A DNA stretch of 64,000 nucleotides, taken from Ornithinibacillus halotolerans. GTDB lineage: Bacteria; Bacillota; Bacilli; Bacillales; Amphibacillaceae. Location of the stretch: the NCBI RefSeq assembly GCF_014637405.1, contig NZ_BMEY01000011.1:62001-126000 (forward strand), read 5' to 3'. Within the stretch, counting starts at the first letter, position 1. Every line of letters begins with the position of its first letter. A program made the translations under genes and the position numbers. The notes below the pieces were generated by a model. It was given only the letters and a program-made list of their open reading frames with translations. It had not been told where the DNA came from and ran no database searches. Of the stretch, positions 60,092 to 64,000 are shown in pieces.

Positions 60092-61956
60092 ATCGAGTAG
60101 AGGGGAAAGTTAAATAACTTTCCGCCCCTCTCACACCACCGTACGTACGGTTCCGTATACGGCGGTTCAATTTATATTACAGTGTGTACTTTTAAGTAGT
60201 AATCTAGGGCAAAGGGAATACCCCTTTGCTTTAGGCGTTTATTAGATAAGGCTCTTTGAACTACCTTCGATAGCCCGATGAAACGATAACCCTTTCGACA
60301 GAAAGTTAAGCCTTTGGCTTCCTCTTCCGGAATACCAAGCTGGACAAGGGACTTTATTCTCTTCTTGTTGTTCTTCCATTGTTTCCATATGATTACTCGT
60401 ATTCTGGAGCGAAGTTTTGCATCTATAACTCCCAGCGCTTTCTTCATGTTGGCTATCTTGAAGTAGTTGACCCAGCCAAAAATGACCTGTTTTAACTTGA
60501 CGATTCTAACATCTAGTGAGATGCCCCAGTTCCTTTTCGTTAGCTTTCGCAGTTTCCTTTGAAATTTCTGAATCGAATTTTCATGTGGTCTTGGTTGAAA
60601 CTTTCCCTTGTTAAGGTCGAAATAGAAACCGAATCCTAGAAATTTCGTTTCACTGGGACGGGAGATTCTACCCTTTTCTACATTTACCTTTAATCCCAGT
60701 TTCTTCTCGATAAATTTTGTAATGGAGGTAAGCACCCTATTTGCTGCTTTTTCACTTCTGACAAAAACGAGACTATCATCTGCGTATCTAACGAAACGCA
60801 GTCCTCTTGCTTCCAGTTCCTTATCTAACTCGTTTAACATAATGTTGCTTAGGAGTGGACTAAGGTTGCCTCCTTGTGGTGTTCCAACTGGCGTATCTTC
60901 GTATTTGCCTTTGACCATTACACCACTCACGAGATATTTCCGTATCAGAGAAATTACATCCCCATCCTTTATCGTATGGGAGATGATTCTCATCAATTTA
61001 TCATGGTGTACTGTATCAAAGAATCGTTCTAGGTCAATATCTACTAGCCACTCGTACCCATCATTCAAGTATTCCAGTGCTTGAATGATTGCCAATTCAC
61101 AACTTCTTCCCGGTCTAAAACCGTAGCTGTATTCGCTGAATTGTTTTTCGAATATGGGGGTCAGTTTTTGACTGATTGCTTGTTGTACCACTCTGTCGAC
61201 AACCGTTGGGATACCTAACTTGCGCATTTTTCCATTTTCTTTTGGAATTTCTACTCGCAGTGCTGGAGCTGGTTGGTATTTCCTTTTCCGGATTTGTGAA
61301 CGGAGTTCATCTTTATGTTCCTTCAGATGTTCCTTTAGTTCTTCCACTGTCACTCCGTCTACTCCACTTGCACCTTTATTGCGATATACAAGCTTATAGG
61401 CTTGATTCATATTTTGATTGCTTAGGATTTCTTCTAAAAGTTCCACACTCGTTTCTTCCCTTCCTTTTACGTGACGGTAAGACACTTCTCTTTTGAGTAT
61501 CCTTTGAGTTACGCTCATACTTTCCTCATTAACACATTCAGAAGTACATCTCCCGTGCATTCATGGTGGCGAAACACTATAAATTGTTCAGCCCTTCGTG
61601 ACTTTATCACTAATATGGCTTCGGCTGACTTCTCGCGATTAACCGACCAGCTTTCTTAATAGGGGACTCCTCAGCTGTCCACGAGACCTCCCAGGGTAAG
61701 ACGACTATCTTTCCTCTTTTACTCGCCTGATTTACTCTATAAGATTACGCACATCTTTTGGACTTTGACTTGTTTGAGAGTCTTATCCGCTTATAGAGCC
61801 TTGGTATCAGATTTCTATTCGTCGAGCCAAGATTTTGATACACGCTTCCTTCAGCCCTTACCTCACGATAAGCGCCTTGCGTTTCTCTAGTGGTTAGTTG
61901 ATGTGTACCTCCACAGTGGACTTGCACCACCTAGATAGTCGCCATGCCTGGCGCAC
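60092..61956 (-). mobile_element. Group II intron, class C type
   Basis: On the minus strand the 5' end is GTGCGCCAGGCATGGCGAC (from 61956), a typical group II start. The 3' part, after the reverse transcriptase frame, has a domain V-like hairpin (GAACCGCCGTATACGG and CCGTACGTACGGTGG, about 60165-60130) and a domain VI-like stem (AGGGGCGGAAAGTTA, TAACTTTCCCCTCT) ending CTACTCGAT at about 60092. The element is inserted immediately behind the T-run of a rho-independent terminator (61957-61990), the target preference of class C introns. Length about 1865 bases. Apparently intact. Confidence 0.85.
60172..61518 (-). CDS. Group II intron reverse transcriptase/maturase
   Basis: This is a multifunctional intron-encoded protein of about 448 residues: reverse transcriptase plus maturase (X) domain, without an obvious endonuclease domain, as in class C. 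Start at 61518 (MSVTQRILKREVS) has GAGG 5 bases upstream; the frame opens further up at 61560. Motifs include RKLGIPTVVDRVVQQAISQKLTPIFE, YGFRPGRSCELAIIQ, VDIDLERFFDTVHHDKL, GTPQGGNLSPLLSNIMLNELD and the active site FVRYADDSLV. X-domain signs are WVNYFKIANMKKAL and RRNWGISLDVRIVKL-like KRNWGISLDV. It splices and mobilises the surrounding intron. No frameshift seen. Confidence 0.93.
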   Translation of the reverse strand: MSVTQRILKREVSYRHVKGREETSVELLEEILSNQNMNQAYKLVYRNKGASGVDGVTVEELKEHLKEHKDELRSQIRKRKYQPAPALRVEIPKENGKMRKLGIPTVVDRVVQQAISQKLTPIFEKQFSEYSYGFRPGRSCELAIIQALEYLNDGYEWLVDIDLERFFDTVHHDKLMRIISHTIKDGDVISLIRKYLVSGVMVKGKYEDTPVGTPQGGNLSPLLSNIMLNELDKELEARGLRFVRYADDSLVFVRSEKAANRVLTSITKFIEKKLGLKVNVEKGRISRPSETKFLGFGFYFDLNKGKFQPRPHENSIQKFQRKLRKLTKRNWGISLDVRIVKLKQVIFGWVNYFKIANMKKALGVIDAKLRSRIRVIIWKQWKNNKKRIKSLVQLGIPEEEAKGLTFCRKGYRFIGLSKVVQRALSNKRLKQRGIPFALDYYLKVHTVI

Positions 61957-62004
61957 TAAGAAAAAGGCAATCTTATTAGATCACCTTCTTTAAGTATTGC
62001 ACCC
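61957..62004 (-). terminator. Terminator serving as intron target, within a 46-base direct repeat
   Basis: On the minus strand AAGGTGATC, a short loop and GATTGCCTT form a 9-bp stem followed by TTTTCTTA; the intron starts at the next base. The whole segment up to GGGTGCAATACTTAAAG is repeated at 62280-62327. It would end the small gene at 62060-62182. Confidence 0.8.
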
Positions 62005-62030
62005 GTTTGTTTAGGTGCATTTCTTCACAA
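61999..62030 (+). repeat. Short dispersed repeat, copy 1 of 3
   Basis: GCACCCGTTTGTTTAGGTGC followed by ATTTCTTCACAA. The pattern (CCGTTAG-like)-TTTA-(CATTTCTTCACAA) recurs at 62879 and 63655, each time beside a small-gene boundary. Confidence 0.6.
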
Positions 62031-62059
62031 AATGTGGTTGGTTCCTAGATATAAACAAA

Positions 62060-62182
62060 CTACTCCTTCATTTCTTTTAGTAATTCAATGAGTTCTTCGT
62101 TTTGTTTATTGCCTTTTTTAAGTTGTCCCTCTATACCAAGAAGAACAAATACGATAGCAATAATACCAATAAATTCTATCAA
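62060..62182 (-). CDS. Very small membrane/coiled-coil protein, 40 residues
   Basis: A TTG start at 62180-62182, 7 bases behind GGGGGAG, opens a 40-codon frame. The product has one hydrophobic segment (IEFIGIIAIVFVLLGIEG) followed by a charged helix (LKKGNKQNEELIELLKEMKE). The layout, ribosome binding site and terminator suggest a real gene. A similar peptide is encoded at 63512-63622. No function can be assigned; membrane anchors of this size include toxin peptides, small regulators and assembly factors. Confidence 0.6.
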   Translation of the reverse strand: MIEFIGIIAIVFVLLGIEGQLKKGNKQNEELIELLKEMKE

Positions 62183-62279
62183 AAAAACTCCCCCTATTAA
62201 TAACTTGTCCCGTAAGTATATTAACCTTTATGCTAATTAGTCTTATAATATTCTAAAGATATTATTGTGAATTTAACCA

Positions 62280-62327
62280 TAAGAAAAAGGCGAACTTCTT
62301 GGATCACCTTCTTTAAGTATTGCACCC
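62280..62327 (-). terminator. Second copy of the 46-base terminator repeat
   Basis: AAGGTGATCC, loop, and TTCGCCTT then TTTTCTTA on the minus strand, nearly identical to 61957-62004 but without an intron behind it. It ends the 62356-62874 gene. Confidence 0.8.
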
Positions 62328-62355
62328 TATAGTTGAAAAAGAAATGTTGTCCCGT

Positions 62356-62874
62356 TTAGCTACTTTTAAATGACTTTTGCTTAATCATAATTAAAATAGA
62401 AATAAAAATTGACATGGTTAAAAACATCAAATACGTGTTGAGATTAAAGTATTGACTGTTCATATGAATAGAAAAAAAATCAGTTATTTGATCAATATAT
62501 TCATAGTCTACAAATCCCATTTCCTCTTGATAAACATCTTGTAATAGTTTCTTATACTTCATAAAAGAGCTTATCTGATAATAAAATCCAATCACCCAAT
62601 GTATTGCAATGACAATCATAACAATAACTAGTATGAGAAGGTTAATATTCATATCTCTAAATAGATTAAGCCATAGGATGACTAAATAACAGAACAAAGG
62701 TGCTAATATAAACATCAATAATATTGCTGGATTTCCGTTCCCTGAACTTTGACTCGGCAAAGGAGTCATCGTGTTCACAAAGTAAAATAGCACTGCACTA
62801 AAAACGATAATAATAATTAGCTTCAAAAATTCCTTTTTCAATTCTTGTTTCCTCCTCGTCATCCTAGACTTCAC
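62356..62874 (-). CDS. Hypothetical membrane protein, 172 residues
   Basis: I do not recognise this protein. It has four hydrophobic segments (LIIIIVFSAVLFYFVNTM, ILLMFILAPLFCYLVILWL, LLILVIVMIVIAIHWVIGFYY and LMFLTMSIFISILIMI) with a soluble stretch between the third and fourth (KYKKLLQDVYQEEMGFVDYEYID). It is part of a run of small membrane-protein genes with the VanZ-like gene. The N-terminus is basic (KSRMTRRKQELKKE). Confidence 0.7.
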   Translation of the reverse strand: MKSRMTRRKQELKKEFLKLIIIIVFSAVLFYFVNTMTPLPSQSSGNGNPAILLMFILAPLFCYLVILWLNLFRDMNINLLILVIVMIVIAIHWVIGFYYQISSFMKYKKLLQDVYQEEMGFVDYEYIDQITDFFSIHMNSQYFNLNTYLMFLTMSIFISILIMIKQKSFKSS

Positions 62875-62878
62875 TAAC

Positions 62879-62911
62879 CTGCTCCGTTAGTTTAACAACA
62901 TTTCTTCACAA
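62879..62911 (+). repeat. Short dispersed repeat, copy 2 of 3
   Basis: CTGCTCCGTTAGTTTAACAA followed by CATTTCTTCACAA, between the 172-residue membrane protein and the VanZ-like gene; its end overlaps the last codons of the latter. Confidence 0.6.
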
Positions 62912-63397
62912 ACTATTAGATTGAAATGAGGTTCTATTTATCAATTTTTGAATAGAATTCATCTTCAATATTGCAAAACCAATCAAAGCTCCAAACATAT
63001 TAAGAATGAAGTCATCAACATCAAAACTTCCTCTTCTTGTAACTATTTGTATTACCTCAATAACGAATAACAATATAACCATTGCAAATGCAAATAGACT
63101 TAATTTGTTTATTTTTCTTAAAAAGGAAGGCAGGTAGATGCCCATTGGTAAAAACATAAAAGCATTTCCAAACAGGTTTTTAATTGGTATGTCTATATTC
63201 ATACTACCGTTAAAAATTGCCTTAATATATGTACTTATCGTTTGAAATGGAACTAAATTTGAAGAGCTTTTAGCATATTCAATTAATGACATTCCTGCCA
63301 TCATATCTCCTCTTGAACCTAAGAATAATAAAACTATCAGTGCAAATAAATAGAATACAAAACTTATTCTTAAAACATATTTACCTACTCTTTTCAT
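62906..63397 (-). CDS. VanZ-like family protein
   Basis: This is a 163-residue membrane protein with about four hydrophobic segments. The VanZ signature is visible: NLFGNAFMFLPMGIYLPSFLRKINK and EVIQIVTRRGSFDVDDFILNMFGALIGFAIL. VanZ is linked to teicoplanin resistance in enterococci, but most members in Bacillaceae have no such link. Its own ribosome binding site (GGAGGAGG) is strong. Neighbours are small unknown membrane proteins. Confidence 0.88.
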   Translation of the reverse strand: MKRVGKYVLRISFVFYLFALIVLLFLGSRGDMMAGMSLIEYAKSSSNLVPFQTISTYIKAIFNGSMNIDIPIKNLFGNAFMFLPMGIYLPSFLRKINKLSLFAFAMVILLFVIEVIQIVTRRGSFDVDDFILNMFGALIGFAILKMNSIQKLINRTSFQSNSL

Positions 63398-63511
63398 TTT
63401 AGACCTCCTCCCTATAGATAATTATCGTAACATTATTCAGTGAGTAGATATTATTTAATGTTCAATTAAGTAAAAAGCGACTGTTCCCATTAAACAATCG
63501 CACCCGTTAAC

Positions 63512-63622
63512 TTAATTAGAATTTCTTAATTTCTCTACTTCTTTTTCTAAGTTATTTATGCTTCTTTGCATTCTATATAAGACTGGCGTATAACCAATAA
63601 TAATTAAAATCGCCCAACCCAT
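63512..63622 (-). CDS. Very small membrane/coiled-coil protein, 36 residues
   Basis: ATG at 63620-63622, 8 bases behind GGGGGAGAGG, opens a 36-codon frame ending TAA. The product has one membrane segment (MGWAILIIIGYTPVLY) and a coiled-coil tail (RSINNLEKEVEKLRNS). This is the same layout as the 40-residue product of 62060-62182. It lies upstream of the VanZ-like gene. Function unknown. Confidence 0.6.
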   Translation of the reverse strand: MGWAILIIIGYTPVLYRMQRSINNLEKEVEKLRNSN

Positions 63623-63654
63623 AAAAACCCTCTCCCCCTTCTTCTTTCACTTAA

Positions 63655-63687
63655 CTGCCGTGTTAGCTTAAGCCCATTTCTTCACAA
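63655..63687 (+). repeat. Short dispersed repeat, copy 3 of 3
   Basis: CTGCCGTGTTAGCTTAAGCC followed by CATTTCTTCACAA, upstream of the 36-residue gene. Confidence 0.6.
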
Positions 63688-63828
63688 TCTATTTATAGAT
63701 TACCATAGGATTCGCTATATCAAAACCAATTAATAGAAAGTTGTAAATAAATATACAATAAAAGGTTCCGTCAAATACTATGACGAAACCAAAGTTATTT
63801 CTAGGTTTATTTAGCTACAAACCGTTTA

Positions 63829-63865
63829 GTGTCAGGCACCTCCCGGTTTTTGTAAGTTTTTGTCG
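63829..63865 (-). repeat. Dispersed palindromic repeat, copy 14 (inverted)
   Basis: GTGTCAGGCACCTCCCGG then TTTTTGTAAGTTTTTGTCGA, reverse orientation, facing copy 15 about 50 bases away. Confidence 0.8.
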
Positions 63866-63916
63866 ATAATTTTCGCTTTGCAGAGGGTGTATGCAGTAAC
63901 GGCAGGATCAGGTGCA

Positions 63917-63956
63917 TTCGACATTTTACTACATATTTCGGGTGGTGTCAGACACC
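63917..63956 (+). repeat. Dispersed palindromic repeat, copy 15
   Basis: TTCGACATTTTACTACATAT, then TTCGGGTGGTGTCAGACACC. One base of the usual CGGGAGG is changed. Confidence 0.8.
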
Positions 63957-64000
63957 CTAATCTAAATATGTAAAAACTCCCAATATTATCTACGCAATGT

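Larger units (their letters stand above)
63623..64000. other. Right-hand end: non-coding, repeats only
   Basis: This stretch holds the short repeat copy 3 (63655-63687), an A/T-rich spacer and palindromic repeat copies 14 and 15. I see no supported gene. Confidence 0.6.

Noticed and set aside
15249-63956. CRISPR array
   Set aside because: The recurring palindromic units are scattered over tens of kilobases at gene ends and in both orientations, without regular spacers or cas genes.

Overview
The window is low-GC Gram-positive DNA. AGGAGG-type ribosome binding sites are everywhere and TTG and GTG starts are common. It carries a CcpA-type cre site and Bacillaceae-type families: DUF1292, DUF2809, YetF/DUF421, a T7SSb-like EssC with YukD, and a YwqH-like protein. 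I read it as a Bacillaceae chromosome, perhaps near Oceanobacillus/Ornithinibacillus/Virgibacillus; the genus is a guess.

Region 1 (1-14.5 kb, all minus strand) is a carbohydrate uptake and catabolism locus. Reading with transcription, it holds three Gfo/Idh/MocA dehydrogenases, a TIM-barrel sugar isomerase, a small protein resembling a dehydrogenase C-terminal domain, a glycerophosphodiester phosphodiesterase, an esterase, a ROK kinase, a GHL10-like glycosidase, a DUF4127 protein, an FAD oxidoreductase, and a CUT1 ABC importer (lipoprotein plus two permeases, the last cut by the window edge). Three promoters are visible. The first carries a perfect cre site, and the other two share an operator-like sequence. 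The substrate is unknown.

Region 2 (14.8-21.8 kb) holds housekeeping and accessory genes: DUF2809, a lipoprotein polysaccharide deacetylase, a YetF-like protein, oligopeptidase B, DUF1292 and an acyl-CoA synthetase. They are separated by hairpin terminators and a dispersed palindromic repeat with the core GGTGTCAGGCACC.

Region 3 (22.0-47.8 kb, all minus strand) is the most interesting part: a large type VII secretion locus of unusual composition. It encodes an EssC ATPase, YukD, WXG100 proteins, a YwqH-like helical protein, a candidate membrane-acting effector with four paralogous two-TM candidate immunity proteins plus a relic of another, and a TPR protein. No EssA, EssB or EsaA gene was recognised. 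In their place are a MinD/CpaE-like ATPase, two FHA proteins, a PP2C phosphatase, a transmembrane Ser/Thr kinase, a membrane protein with about nine T-x-V-L motifs, a 2446-residue Ig-like surface protein and a zinc-ribbon membrane protein. The kinase, phosphatase, FHA and repeated threonine motifs together suggest a phosphothreonine switch controlling secretion, analogous to the PpkA-PppA-Fha pathway of type VI systems.

Region 4 (48-64 kb) contains a zinc-ribbon membrane protein split by one in-frame stop, glycerate kinase, a regulator/MHS transporter/ornithine cyclodeaminase-family unit with a perfect operator palindrome, a PAS-GGDEF protein, a Pmp3-like peptide, an AEC transporter, a class C group II intron inserted just behind a terminator, a VanZ-like protein and two very small membrane peptides. 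Three copies of a long structured element (34.0, 48.4 and 57.1 kb) and many copies of the short palindromic repeat lie between genes. All calls were made by reading the sequence; no database search was possible.
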